From the NCBI GenBank assembly GCA_030606265.1, contig JAUWGT010000005.1, forward strand, positions 1 to 34,239: a stretch of 34,239 nt of DNA. The letters run 5' to 3'. Shown piece by piece: positions 1-8,960 of the stretch. Position 1 is the stretch's first letter; each line of letters opens with the position of its first letter. Under the pieces are notes generated by a model. The model did not search any database. It saw only the letters and a program-made list of their open reading frames with translations, and was not told the origin of the DNA. The position numbers and the translations under genes are program-made. This DNA is from Candidatus Stahliibacteriota bacterium. Lineage in GTDB: Bacteria; Hydrothermota; Tepidihabitantia; SM23-42.

Positions 1-251
1 AATAATAATATGGGCAATCAGATTTGATTGCCAACTTTTCGGGGCCTCTGCTTTATTTGATCTTCGCCCTCCGGTGGGGGCCCCCCAATTTCAAACTCTA
101 AATTCGAAGTACTAAATTCTAAACAAGTACAAATTACCAAAATTCAAAACAGGATAGTCTGGTTCTTGGATATTTGAATTTAGGATTTAGATTTTATTTA
201 GGGTTTCGAATTTCGACATTAGTATTTAACCGAGCGATAGCGAGGTCTGTG
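1..251. other. Intergenic region downstream of the PorX-like gene
   Basis: No gene is seen here. The stretch contains an 8 bp inverted repeat (13-32), a GC-rich palindrome GGGGGCCCCCC near 76-91, and then AT-rich decayed repeats made of variants of AAATTCTAAA, GGATTTAG and TTTCGAATTT. It is the 3' flank of the minus-strand operon ending at 252. No clear poly-T terminator follows a hairpin on the minus strand. Confidence 0.6.
13..32. repeat. 8 bp inverted repeat, possible terminator
   Basis: GGCAATCA and TGATTGCC are perfect complements around a GATT loop. It could form a terminator hairpin for the minus-strand operon ending at 252 or for a gene left of the window. It lacks a clean T-run, so the terminator role is only a possibility. 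Confidence 0.35.
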
Positions 252-1760
252 TCAACGTGGCTTCATGATTGTGAAGGGTAAGATCATTTCCTCCATCGAT
301 ATACCGCCATGTTGAAAAGTATACTTGAATTCTTTTTCATACTCGGTTGGTTTTGTCGGGTAGATGAAGTAGTAATCCTCCTTGGCAAGAGCAAATCTTA
401 CTGACGGATCAGCACTTGGCAGTGATATCTCGCCAGGATTGTTCAGTAGCCACGCAGTTTTCTTATCTATCCTAAGTGCTGGACCGTATTTATATCGGAG
501 ATTGGGTGATATCGACCGACCGCCATAGATAATGCTGGGACGGCGTACGCGGATGAAACCATGATCAGTAGTGAGGATGACGCGACAGTCCTTTTTTGAC
601 ACATTCTTGAGAAGCTCGAAGATTGGAGATATCGGGAACCAATAACTCAACAAATTAAGCAAAACTCGTTCGTCATCGAGCATCCCCTTCATGTCGCCGC
701 GTCCTGGTATTGAATGAAAGAGAAGATCAAAGAAATTGATCACGGTTATGCAGATATCTGCTTTGTCATTGGTGATTTGTTTAATGTTCCGCTCGATTTC
801 TTGGATGGAGGATAATTTGTAGAATGAGAATTTCAATCGGATATTATGTCTCTTCAGTTGTTCGCTAAATAGTTCTTTCTCGAATCGGTTCTGCCCTTTG
901 GATTCGAAAGACCAGTATTGTGGGAGTTTCTGCACGATCTCAAGAGGCAAGAGTCCAGCAAAAATGGCATTCCTTGAGTACGGTGTTGCGGTTGGCAGTA
1001 TCGAGTAGAAGAACTGTGTATCCATTTCAAAAAAGTCACGCAGATAGGGAGATATTTTGAAATACTGGTCAAGCCTCATTGAATCAAAAATGACAAGATG
1101 GACTGGTCCTTCTTTTAATATGGGCAAGACATAATTCGAAAAGAGGTCTTGAGATAATATCGGTCCTTTGCCCTTTATGAAATCTCGATATTCATGTTCG
1201 ATATATTTCACAAATCCCGCATTGGCTTCATGTTTTCGCTCATCCTGTATTTCTTTGAGGCTTCTGTCACCAAACTCGAGAAGGCGTAAATCCCATGATA
1301 CAAGTGTGCGGTAGTATTCTACCCATTCATTATGGTCAGTAGGTTCAGTATGAGTCCGGAACTGCGTGGCGTACTCTTCGTTCATTTTTTCAGCGATAAT
1401 CAATCTGCGTTTCAGTGTACGGTTCAAAACAGAAAGCAGTTGAGTGAAACTGAACGGTTTCGTGATATAGTCATCAACCCAGCCTCCATATGCTTTCTTC
1501 ATCATATCTTCTTCTTCACTCTTAGTGACCATTACTACTAACTGTTGCGAGTTCTCATTTTTTATTCTTCTTAGCACTTCTAGTCCATCAACACCAGGCA
1601 TAATTTCATCCAAGAAGATAAGGTCAAACAGTTCCTTGCTAGCAAGGGTTACACCATCTTCACCAGAAGTGGCCGTCTTTACTTCATAGCCTTCTTGCTG
1701 GAGAAGATATACAAATGGTTTCAACAGGTCTATTTCATCATCTATCCATAAAATTTTCAT
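252..1760 (-). CDS. PorX-like response regulator with PglZ (alkaline phosphatase superfamily) domain
   Basis: The N-terminal 120 residues are a CheY-type receiver: acidic pocket D7/D8, phospho-acceptor D51 in FLDEIMP, and K101 in ITKPF. After a helical linker, residues about 215-502 form a PglZ/alkaline-phosphatase-fold domain, with metal-site-like motifs VIFDSMRLDQY, PTATPYSRNAIFAG, LTTDHGF and QHGGIS. This architecture is that of PorX, the regulator of the type IX secretion system in Bacteroidetes, whose PglZ domain is reported to be a zinc phosphodiesterase acting on oligonucleotides. The start overlaps the stop of the upstream kinase gene by 4 bases (ATGA), so the pair is coupled. No type IX secretion gene is visible here, so the output is unknown. 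It is the last gene of the operon. Family assignment is strong; an identical role to PorX is inference. Confidence 0.88.
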   Translation of the reverse strand: MKILWIDDEIDLLKPFVYLLQQEGYEVKTATSGEDGVTLASKELFDLIFLDEIMPGVDGLEVLRRIKNENSQQLVVMVTKSEEEDMMKKAYGGWVDDYITKPFSFTQLLSVLNRTLKRRLIIAEKMNEEYATQFRTHTEPTDHNEWVEYYRTLVSWDLRLLEFGDRSLKEIQDERKHEANAGFVKYIEHEYRDFIKGKGPILSQDLFSNYVLPILKEGPVHLVIFDSMRLDQYFKISPYLRDFFEMDTQFFYSILPTATPYSRNAIFAGLLPLEIVQKLPQYWSFESKGQNRFEKELFSEQLKRHNIRLKFSFYKLSSIQEIERNIKQITNDKADICITVINFFDLLFHSIPGRGDMKGMLDDERVLLNLLSYWFPISPIFELLKNVSKKDCRVILTTDHGFIRVRRPSIIYGGRSISPNLRYKYGPALRIDKKTAWLLNNPGEISLPSADPSVRFALAKEDYYFIYPTKPTEYEKEFKYTFQHGGISMEEMILPFTIMKPR

Positions 1761-2893
1761 TGTTCCACCTTTGGAATTATTATTTGAAATGTGGTTCCTC
1801 GGGAACCAGTTTCTTTTAACACTAACTTACCGCCGTGGTATTCTTCGATGATCCGTTTCGTCAGCACAAGGCCCAAACCCCAACCATATTTTTTGGTTGT
1901 AAAACCCGGTTTGAAAATCTCTTTCCCTTTTTCTATACCTTTGCCGGTATCGCTTATTTCAATGATCGCACCGCCAGCTGCAACTGTTTTTACAGTGATC
2001 TTTCCTTTATTCGAACCGATGGCATCCAAACCGTTTTTCAGGAGATTCTCGACTGCCCAGGCGAGTAATATATCGTCGAATTTGACTGCTGGCAACGGTG
2101 AGTATTTCTCGTGAAATACAATGTTCTTGTGTGCACGCTTCCGGACATATTCTACTGATTCACGTATCGTATCCAATGGGTTTTTCTCCACCAATCTCGG
2201 TGGCAGACCGATTCTGGAGAACTTCTCGAGCACTTCTTTCATCCTTTGCGTATCTTCGTGTATACCGGTATAGATTTCCTGTGACATTTTTCCCTTGGCT
2301 GCCTCGAGCCAGCCGATAAGCGATGATAATGGTGTCGCGAGTTGATGGGCTGTCTCTCGAGCAAGAGAATTCCATATTTTCTCTTCTTCACCTTTTCGGT
2401 ATATAAGGTAACCCCAAAATCCCAGGAAAAGGAAGGCGATCAGAAATACTGTTTCAACGAAAGGTAAAATCTGCAGAGATGTGGTGAAGGGAGATAAACC
2501 GTAATGAACATAGCCAACAAGTGTTGAGTCGGAACCATGGTGTATGATGACCGGAATCGGTTTCTGGCGCCTGTCCATTTTTTCGAACGACTTTCTCAAA
2601 TCTTTTGCATCGACATTCTTTGATGATGTCGGGTTGCCTTCTGCGTCGGTCATTATTACCGGGAAATCGATCTTTTGGATGACCTCCTCGAAGATTAACT
2701 TGAGCAGAGCCTCTTCATCCATGCTTGGATCCAGTGCATACTTGGCGAAGATTCTTGAGGTCGTTTCTGTTTCTTTCTTAATCCGTTGGATCAGGTAATT
2801 GGAGTAAATAAACGTGATGATACCAATAATACCAATGCCGATCAGGAAGTATATCGCCAGTGCCCGGGAACTGAATTTGTCCCTAATGTTCAT
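1757..2893 (-). CDS. Membrane sensor histidine kinase, PorY-like partner
   Basis: The protein is 378 residues from the ATG at 2893 (MNIRDKFSS). The longer ORF start at 2935 would add 14 residues inside the upstream gene, and an AAGGA lies upstream of 2893. It has a TM helix at about 11-31, an extracytoplasmic region of about 115 residues, and a second TM at about 147-165. The H-box is ETAHQLATPLSSLIGW with H183, followed by N-box ENLLKNGLDAIG, G1 DTGKGIEKG and G2 GWGLGL. The H-box spelling resembles kinases paired with PorX-type regulators. It probably phosphorylates D51 of the adjacent PglZ response regulator; adjacency and the 4-base overlap support this. It overlaps the GGDEF gene upstream by 11 bases. 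The sensed signal is unknown. Confidence 0.87.
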   Translation of the reverse strand: MNIRDKFSSRALAIYFLIGIGIIGIITFIYSNYLIQRIKKETETTSRIFAKYALDPSMDEEALLKLIFEEVIQKIDFPVIMTDAEGNPTSSKNVDAKDLRKSFEKMDRRQKPIPVIIHHGSDSTLVGYVHYGLSPFTTSLQILPFVETVFLIAFLFLGFWGYLIYRKGEEEKIWNSLARETAHQLATPLSSLIGWLEAAKGKMSQEIYTGIHEDTQRMKEVLEKFSRIGLPPRLVEKNPLDTIRESVEYVRKRAHKNIVFHEKYSPLPAVKFDDILLAWAVENLLKNGLDAIGSNKGKITVKTVAAGGAIIEISDTGKGIEKGKEIFKPGFTTKKYGWGLGLVLTKRIIEEYHGGKLVLKETGSRGTTFQIIIPKVEQ

Positions 2894-4757
2894 TATATTT
2901 TTCGTCCTTCTGTTGATACAGAAGTCTATCAGCATAATCGATCAAGGAGCCAAGGTTAAGTCCATTTTTTGGATATACTGCGATACCGTACGAAAAGCCG
3001 CAGGGTTTATGCCCGCGACAAATCACCTTTTTTTCCGGATAGCTGCCAATTCTATCGATTAACATTTTGCCACTTCTTTTATGGGTTTTTGGTAAAAGAA
3101 TTATGAATTCATCACCACCGTACCGCACCACATATCCACGTTTGCCTATAGCATCAACAAGACATTTTGAAAACATCCTCAGTACTTCGTCACCATACAG
3201 GTGACCGAAATTATCATTGTACGCTTTGAAATTATCGAGATCGATCATGATCAGGGATATTGGCGAAACCTTACTCTGGATCAAGGATTTGAGTTTTTCC
3301 CTGAGAAATCGATAGTTATGCACACCGGTCATCTCATCAGTATTTGACAGCCTTTCGATTTTTTCAAACAGTTGAGAGTTTTCTATAGCCATGCCGAGAA
3401 AGTCCCCAAATGTTTCTAGCAGTTTTACCTTGCTCAATGTTGGCACAAGGTTGCTCATCGGCATATCCAGTGAAATCAGAGCTACTATTTCCCGATCCTT
3501 TGAATAGATCGGCGAGATAAAAATATCACCAGGGTCCCAGAGTTCACGTATGCGGTTTTTCAGAGGTGTTGATCTGTACAATTCATAACGCTGGATTTTC
3601 TTGCTTATTATTTTCGCGTCTTTTGCTGGTATATAATACGAGTTTGATATACGATAGTGATTATTGAATAGCTCCATGATTGCTTCGAGTGGCGGATGCA
3701 CTGCCTGTGCTGCTTTCAATCTCTTTGCTGAAATACCGACACCGCTTATGCGGCGGAAGCTTTGGAGTTCTTGGTCAAAAATCGAGAACAGGATGCGTTT
3801 GAAACCAAGAAACTTTTGTGCGCGTTGCAGAATTTCAGTGGATAGGGACAAAAGGTCGAGTGAAGATATCATGGTTTTTATGAGGTTTTGTAGGCCGTGG
3901 CTTTCTCGTAATGCACTATTCATTCTGCGAAAGAGATCAATCCTCTCCAGCGCAAGACCAGCTTGGTTCGCCAAGAATTTGATACGGGTTAAGACAAAAT
4001 TCCTACTTAGTATAGTTGTGTTACCTGGGACTACAAAGAAGCCCCTTAACTCATTTTTTATAGTTAGCGGTATGAAGGTAATATCACATGTAGTCATGAT
4101 CGGGATTATTCCCTTAAGTGAAGCGAATCGATTCTTCGGTACGGTGAATATCTGCTGAACTTTGAAAAGCTTATTGTATGTGGCTTTGGGCATGCTGGCA
4201 ATCTGGAATGAATTTTTGTTGCCGATAAAACAATCATCACGTCGATAGAATATATATATATCATCGATCAGGAGCATATGGCGTGCCGCTGATTCAAGAT
4301 TCTTAATGATTTTGTTTTCGTCGAGACTTGTGGTGATATTCAAATTGAGCTGATTTATGATTTGGGTTTCTGTAATTCTATCTTTGGATAGCTGCCTCAT
4401 TGTTAGAGCCATGGAAATTATCGAGAGCAGGGTATTGATATCATATTCTTGGGCTTTTGTAATAGGGATCTTCTTTCTCTGCAGGATTAAGAGTCGGTAT
4501 ATCTGATCACCGATGTTCAAAGCGAAACTCATGGACTCGTTTCCGGTTTTCATTATCCTAACGGATTCCTTTTTGGTGATACCTTCATAGTACTCAATGT
4601 TAGACTTGTCATTTTTCAAAGAAATAACCGCGCATCCGTAACCGCCCAGAGCAATGTTCAGGGCATGGGTAATTTTAGGTACACTGATCTCCCAGAGATC
4701 CATGCTGTTGATTTGACATAAGATGTCGCTAAGCGGTTCGGATATTTTCTTCGTCAC
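2883..4757 (-). CDS. Cytoplasmic GAF-domain diguanylate cyclase (GGDEF)
   Basis: This 624-residue soluble protein has no membrane segment. Residues about 455-624 are a GGDEF domain, with LIMIDLDNFKAYNDNFGH and an intact RYGGDEF signature near 546-550. The N-terminal 450 residues look like two or three GAF-type sensor modules, including repeats of the pattern LANQAGLALERIDLF and LGMAIENSQLFEKIERL that lead into signalling helices. It likely makes cyclic di-GMP. The canonical inhibitory RxxD site just upstream of GGDEF is absent (GKRG at that place), so product inhibition through that site is not expected. The start overlaps the upstream gene by 4 bases (ATGA). It sits between a GT9-like gene and the kinase/PorX-like pair, suggesting a shared regulatory transcript. 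Confidence 0.88.
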   Translation of the reverse strand: MTKKISEPLSDILCQINSMDLWEISVPKITHALNIALGGYGCAVISLKNDKSNIEYYEGITKKESVRIMKTGNESMSFALNIGDQIYRLLILQRKKIPITKAQEYDINTLLSIISMALTMRQLSKDRITETQIINQLNLNITTSLDENKIIKNLESAARHMLLIDDIYIFYRRDDCFIGNKNSFQIASMPKATYNKLFKVQQIFTVPKNRFASLKGIIPIMTTCDITFIPLTIKNELRGFFVVPGNTTILSRNFVLTRIKFLANQAGLALERIDLFRRMNSALRESHGLQNLIKTMISSLDLLSLSTEILQRAQKFLGFKRILFSIFDQELQSFRRISGVGISAKRLKAAQAVHPPLEAIMELFNNHYRISNSYYIPAKDAKIISKKIQRYELYRSTPLKNRIRELWDPGDIFISPIYSKDREIVALISLDMPMSNLVPTLSKVKLLETFGDFLGMAIENSQLFEKIERLSNTDEMTGVHNYRFLREKLKSLIQSKVSPISLIMIDLDNFKAYNDNFGHLYGDEVLRMFSKCLVDAIGKRGYVVRYGGDEFIILLPKTHKRSGKMLIDRIGSYPEKKVICRGHKPCGFSYGIAVYPKNGLNLGSLIDYADRLLYQQKDEKYNEH

Positions 4758-5494
4758 GCTATTATTTCTTTAGAAAACATTTTGGCAAGCTCATAAAACA
4801 TATCATTCTTACCACAGTATGCATCAGCGGCGACAAGGAGTCTATAGGCTTCAGGTGAGTCGGCAGATATGTCTTTGCCAATGGTGATTGTATCACCTTG
4901 CCAATCAATCTTGTCAGTACCGTTGACAAATAATAAGGGTCGTCTTTTTTTATGTTTCTTCATGGTACTTTTTATCTCCCGGAGACAAAAAGTAAAGATT
5001 CTTCTGGGGGTATATTTCTTGATTGCAAAAAGATCGCACAGAGATTCTACATTATCTCGGAGCATAATATTATAGTAAGGGAATTTGGTTCGGTCATACA
5101 AGCATATCCTTTTCTCTGCGGTGGTCAAATAGGGTAGTGAGATATTCGCTGGTTTGTTCAACTCGATAATATGTTGAAAGCTCTTTTTGCCCAGATGTTT
5201 TTTTAATCCATCATGCTCTTTTGATAAAACCCGCGGCGGGATGACATAGAAGATTATCTCGAATTTATTGGGTTTGATGAAACTGCATATCGTTTCATGA
5301 TGCTGGGGTACGATCATCACTATATCTCCGATTTTCTTCAACGCCGCAATATAAGGTATAACTTTCAGGAATTCAGTTGCCTGACTGGGGACAGATACGA
5401 GAAAATTCCCTCGTGCTTTTTTAGATAAAGGATTGAATGGTTTAAGAAATCTTCTTTTGCTGAAACCCAAATATATGTTTGTGAAAAGACTCAT
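4754..5494 (-). CDS. Degenerate GT9-like (heptosyltransferase-fold) protein
   Basis: This 246-residue protein has no membrane segments. It shows a faint resemblance to the GT-B heptosyltransferase family (GT9): a first strand and loop FLVSVPSQATEFLKVIPYIAAL, then VMIVPQHHETICSF, then IIELNKPANISLPYLTTAEKRICL, matching the family's ILxxxxxGDxxxxxP and SxxxLAxxxxxRI patterns. The second half is shortened; LLVAADAYCGKNDMFYELAKMF would correspond to the AADLxIGNDSGxxHLA segment but lacks the usual catalytic spelling. The protein is about 100 residues shorter than active members, so it may be inactive or have a non-glycosyl role. It follows clpP by 51 bases and overlaps the GGDEF gene by 4 bases. 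Family call is tentative. Confidence 0.45.
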   Translation of the reverse strand: MSLFTNIYLGFSKRRFLKPFNPLSKKARGNFLVSVPSQATEFLKVIPYIAALKKIGDIVMIVPQHHETICSFIKPNKFEIIFYVIPPRVLSKEHDGLKKHLGKKSFQHIIELNKPANISLPYLTTAEKRICLYDRTKFPYYNIMLRDNVESLCDLFAIKKYTPRRIFTFCLREIKSTMKKHKKRRPLLFVNGTDKIDWQGDTITIGKDISADSPEAYRLLVAADAYCGKNDMFYELAKMFSKEIIA

Positions 5495-5544
5495 TGTGCC
5501 TGCTGTTTTTTATGCTTCCTGATTTTGTTCACGCAATTTGCCAT
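5491..5544 (-). other. Possible 17-codon bridging ORF between clpP and the GT9-like gene
   Basis: An ATG at 5544, just after the clpP stop, opens a 17-codon lysine-rich ORF (begins MANCVNKIRKHKK). Its TGA overlaps the ATG of the next gene as ATGA. Overlaps of this type are common in the window, so it may couple translation across the gap. It is very short and could be chance. Confidence 0.15.
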
Positions 5545-5545
5545 A

Positions 5546-6133
5546 TTATTTTCGCCTTTTTTCCATGATGTCGTCGATTAGCCTGTACTCTTTTGCTTCT
5601 TGAGCCGACATAAAGTAATTGCGGTCAGTGTCGGCAGCTATCTTTTCTTTTGTCTGACCCGTGTGTTTAGCGAATATTTCGTTAAGAACATCTCTTATGG
5701 TTAGTACTTCTTTTGCGTGAATGGCAATATCCGATGCTTGTCCTGAGAAGGCTCCTTCTGGTTGATGGATCATTACTCGTGAATGGGGCAGGGTAAATCT
5801 TTTACCTTTTTCACCGGCGGCTAACAAGAGAGCTGCCATGGACGCCGCCATACCTATGCATATTGTCGAAACCGGAGGTTTAACAAACTGCATTGTGTCG
5901 TATATGGCAAGGCCTGACGAGACTACACCACCCGGTGAATTGATGTAAAGTGAGATGTCTTTGGATGGATCGTCAGCTTCCAAGAATAGTAATTGCGCAA
6001 TGATCAAATTTGCCACAGTATCATCGATTGGAGTGCCAACAAATATTATTCGTTCTTTGAGGAGACGCGAGTAAATGTCATAAGCGCGTTCACCTCGTCC
6101 TGTTTGCTCTATTACGTACGGAACGGGTATCAT
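5546..6133 (-). CDS. clpP: ATP-dependent Clp protease proteolytic subunit ClpP
   Basis: At 195 residues it has the normal family length. The N-terminus [20 protein letters not shown] is typical of ClpP and includes the axial loop region. The Ser-His-Asp triad is visible: S98 in GMAASMA, H123 in MIHQPEG, and the Asp in the DTDRNYFMS segment near 170. SPGGVVSSG forms the oxyanion strand. It forms the barrel protease that works with ClpX/ClpA ATPases; clpX is not in the window. The start at 6133 has a good AGGAGG seven bases upstream and lies inside the 3' end of the trigger factor gene (44-base overlap). The tig-clpP order is the common bacterial arrangement, coupling folding of nascent chains to proteolysis. 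Confidence 0.97.
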   Translation of the reverse strand: MIPVPYVIEQTGRGERAYDIYSRLLKERIIFVGTPIDDTVANLIIAQLLFLEADDPSKDISLYINSPGGVVSSGLAIYDTMQFVKPPVSTICIGMAASMAALLLAAGEKGKRFTLPHSRVMIHQPEGAFSGQASDIAIHAKEVLTIRDVLNEIFAKHTGQTKEKIAADTDRNYFMSAQEAKEYRLIDDIMEKRRK

Positions 6134-7322
6134 TGATGTCCTCCTTTGCCGATATTATCCGACTTTTTTTTGTAATTTTTGCCTTTTTATAAAGAAAATC
6201 AATAGTTTTTTCTTTGATCAGGACATTGCCTAGATAATTGACGATGTTTTCTCGATTTTCGTCATTGAGCGTAATGCCCATGGCCGTAACGACTTTCATT
6301 ATTTCTTCCTCATCAATTTTTATACTTTCTTTCTCGGCAATTTTATTTATTATTAAATCCAATCGAGCGCGTTTTTCGGCTGATCCCCAGAATCTCTCCT
6401 TGTTGGATTCTGAATCAGGCAGTTTGGACTTTTGTAATATGGTCTGGTATTCGCTTTCAATTAGTGCGTTGGGTACTTCAAACTTATTCTTTTCCAAAAG
6501 AACATTAGATAGCGATTCTTTGGCAGTATCTTCAAGTCTCTTTTCGTCGATTTGCTTGGCATGTTCCAGTAATTTCTTGCGGAGCTGCTCGATACCTTCA
6601 AATTTCAGTGTTTTTGCAAAACCATCATCAAAATCAGGCAGGATCTTTTCTTCAACTTTTTTTATGTGTATTTTATGATTTTTTTTATCAACATTCACCT
6701 GCCTTTTTTCTGTTTTCTTTACACCGACTAATATCCTATTTATCTCATCAGGCAAATTCCGATCGCCTATGCGAACCGTGATATCGTGTTGATTATCTAT
6801 TATCTTATCATTCTCGGATATTTCAATATCCATGGTGACGAGATCATCCACTGCAGCCGGGTGTGTAGTTTCTCTGATATTCGCATGTTGCCCACGGAGA
6901 TCCTTTGTTGATTGTTCGAGCAAAAAATCTTCAGGCAGTTGTTCTTCTTGGAAAACCTCGATGCCAAGATACTCACCAAGTTCAAAATCTGGGATGGTTT
7001 CAAAACGCAGACGGAATTTGATCTCATCGTTTTCAACAAGGTTCTTCATTTCGGCCTGGGATGCTGGACGCCACTTGTTTTCGCTGACGATTTTGAGAAA
7101 AGATTGAGTAACCAGGTCATTCATTGCCTGGGCTCTAAGACTATCTTGATATTTTATTTTTATCAAGCTTTCTGGTACTTTACCTTTGCGAAAGCCATTG
7201 AATGAGAGGTTCTTCTTTATTTTATTGATTTCGATTTTAATGAAGCGGTCTAATTCAGTGACTGGTACGGTTATGTCGATCTCTTTTTCAGTTGCTTTAT
7301 CTAGAGCGATATCATAGTGCAA
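6090..7322 (-). CDS. tig: Trigger factor, ribosome-associated chaperone, reduced FKBP domain
   Basis: This 410-residue protein is slightly shorter than usual. The ribosome-binding N-domain carries the signature GFRKGKVP at 43-50. The middle FKBP-like domain (about 150-235) is shortened: the stretch after [21 protein letters not shown] goes directly to the [12 protein letters not shown] that starts the C-domain, omitting much of the loop and strand normally found there. The helical C-terminal chaperone domain follows to about 390. It binds the ribosome exit tunnel and holds nascent chains; prolyl isomerase activity is doubtful. The start at 7322 is supported by GGAGGTGG upstream, which lies only 17 bases after the end of tRNA-Leu, so the two are probably co-transcribed. 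The last 14 codons overlap clpP. Confidence 0.93.
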   Translation of the reverse strand: MHYDIALDKATEKEIDITVPVTELDRFIKIEINKIKKNLSFNGFRKGKVPESLIKIKYQDSLRAQAMNDLVTQSFLKIVSENKWRPASQAEMKNLVENDEIKFRLRFETIPDFELGEYLGIEVFQEEQLPEDFLLEQSTKDLRGQHANIRETTHPAAVDDLVTMDIEISENDKIIDNQHDITVRIGDRNLPDEINRILVGVKKTEKRQVNVDKKNHKIHIKKVEEKILPDFDDGFAKTLKFEGIEQLRKKLLEHAKQIDEKRLEDTAKESLSNVLLEKNKFEVPNALIESEYQTILQKSKLPDSESNKERFWGSAEKRARLDLIINKIAEKESIKIDEEEIMKVVTAMGITLNDENRENIVNYLGNVLIKEKTIDFLYKKAKITKKSRIISAKEDINDTRSVRNRANRTR

Positions 7323-7339
7323 AGACCACCTCCAAAATA

Positions 7340-7422
<83 letters not shown>

Positions 7423-7456
7423 AAAAAACCATCAATATTCCATGATTTCATCACTG

Positions 7457-7484
7457 ATTATATGCTAAAAATCGCAGTTGTCAA
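7457..7484 (-). promoter_or_regulatory. Promoter of tRNA-Leu (and probably tig-clpP)
   Basis: TTGACA (7484-7479), a 16-base spacer and TATAAT (7462-7457), both perfect consensus. The -35 box contains the stop codon of the upstream GT-C gene. Transcription should start near 7450, about 28 bases before the tRNA. Confidence 0.85.
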
Positions 7485-8932
7485 GTTCGCTTGGTTTTAT
7501 TGAACAAGTACTTGAGTAGAAGTCCTAAGAATATGTAGAGAAATGGTAGGATCAGGAAGCGAAATCGCATGTTTTCACTGACCTCAAGAAGATTCCCAAT
7601 AATCGTAATGTATATGATATTGAAGATGGCATAGGTGATGGTTATCAATTCAGCTCTGCCGTAATTGAACAGGGTCGTACCTTTGGCAATCGTGATTAAC
7701 CCCCAGATAAAAAGTGCAGGCAGGAGAAAATACAGGAAGTTGAGGTGGATTTTGCGTTCTTGGCCATAACGGTTCGTATAATGCGTATTCCAAATCCGAC
7801 TTAGAATATCGCCAACCAGGTAATTTTCGTAGATGTTTACCCATGGTCCTATGACTCGGCGGTTGTTATTTCGGATGATCATCGAATCAGAGCAAGGTCT
7901 CAAAAAGGCGTAGAAAGCTTTACATACTGATAGTCCGTAATAGTGGGGATATTTCCGTATCAAGTACTTGGTTGCGACCAGGTACTGCTGCGACACGTGC
8001 TTATAGCCGATGTGATTCAGATTAGGGAACCCCGTTGACTTGTATTTCTGATCGAGTACTCTCTTGCAGGTTAGGGTGTCGAAGTTGGCATACTCATGGT
8101 ATGTTTCGGGTGTTTGAAAGGGCATAATTGTTGCAATACTGGATAGCTCTCCTTTTTCCACTAGCGGTTCTATTTTTTCCAAAGGCACAGTCAGGGTCAT
8201 CTTTGCTAGGTTCATACCGAACCAGGATGAGAGACCAACCTGTTTGAAAAATACATAGTTCTTGACATGGACAGCCCCTATGATAAGCAAAGGGAAAAGG
8301 GCGCATAGTATTATTCGTTTAGCATTGTGACGGTCGTATGTGACTATCCCGACCAGAGTGATGATGAACCAGATGGGATGGAAAAGCGATCTTGTTAATA
8401 CGATCAACGCAAGAGTTGAGAAGAAAAAGAATAAGTGAGGGTAGGTGCGCTTATCAAAATAATTATTGAGGAATACTAGTGAAAGTGCGAGCAGGCAGGT
8501 CGTTGGATAGGTATAAAACAACCAGTTCTCGAGAAATATTACTGGAGGACTTATTGCGAAAAACATAGTAAGGGGTAAGGTAATGCGCAATGGTACAGCT
8601 AATTTTCTGAGTATTGTATACAGGCTTAATACCATGATCAAACCGATCATTTGGTATGCAAGGGTAAAAATAAGTACCTCACTATTGTTGGCGAGTTTGA
8701 TGATCAACCCAAGAAATAGATTGAAACCAGGGGGTTGTGTGTGGAGGTATAAGATACTCTTGAGTAGCTCAGTCTTCAGTAAGTGCGGGTCAATGAATTG
8801 AAAAAACCAGTAAAGCGGGGTGATATCAAAGCGTATACCTATAAAGTAATAGAATATTCGTGTGATAATGAAGAAAAAGATCAGAATACGAAAGCCCTGT
8901 AGTGTACTATGTATTCTGGGTATTTTCACCAT
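7481..8932 (-). CDS. GT-C type multi-pass membrane glycosyltransferase-like protein (GT39/ArnT-like)
   Basis: This 483-residue integral membrane protein has about ten or more hydrophobic helices. After the first TM, an extracytoplasmic loop carries LYLHTQPPGFNLFLG, resembling the HxxxxPPG-type motif of dolichyl-phosphate-mannose/ArnT-like (GT39, GT-C) enzymes. Later SPPVIFLENWLFYTYPTTCLLAL matches the family's conserved FxENxxFYTYP-like segment. Such proteins move sugars from lipid carriers to acceptors on the outer face of the inner membrane; the sugar and acceptor here are unknown. No aspartate at the classical catalytic place can be confirmed by eye. It lies 28 bases after the YbbR gene at the end of the argF-led gene string. 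Membrane nature is certain; GT-C membership is likely. Confidence 0.75.
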   Translation of the reverse strand: MVKIPRIHSTLQGFRILIFFFIITRIFYYFIGIRFDITPLYWFFQFIDPHLLKTELLKSILYLHTQPPGFNLFLGLIIKLANNSEVLIFTLAYQMIGLIMVLSLYTILRKLAVPLRITLPLTMFFAISPPVIFLENWLFYTYPTTCLLALSLVFLNNYFDKRTYPHLFFFFSTLALIVLTRSLFHPIWFIITLVGIVTYDRHNAKRIILCALFPLLIIGAVHVKNYVFFKQVGLSSWFGMNLAKMTLTVPLEKIEPLVEKGELSSIATIMPFQTPETYHEYANFDTLTCKRVLDQKYKSTGFPNLNHIGYKHVSQQYLVATKYLIRKYPHYYGLSVCKAFYAFLRPCSDSMIIRNNNRRVIGPWVNIYENYLVGDILSRIWNTHYTNRYGQERKIHLNFLYFLLPALFIWGLITIAKGTTLFNYGRAELITITYAIFNIIYITIIGNLLEVSENMRFRFLILPFLYIFLGLLLKYLFNKTKRT

Positions 8933-8960
8933 GGTCTCTAATGACGAAAGTATCTGCCCT

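Noticed and set aside
250-255. TTGACA at the end of the PorX-like gene as a promoter
   Set aside because: No -10-like sequence lies 15-18 bases downstream on the minus strand.
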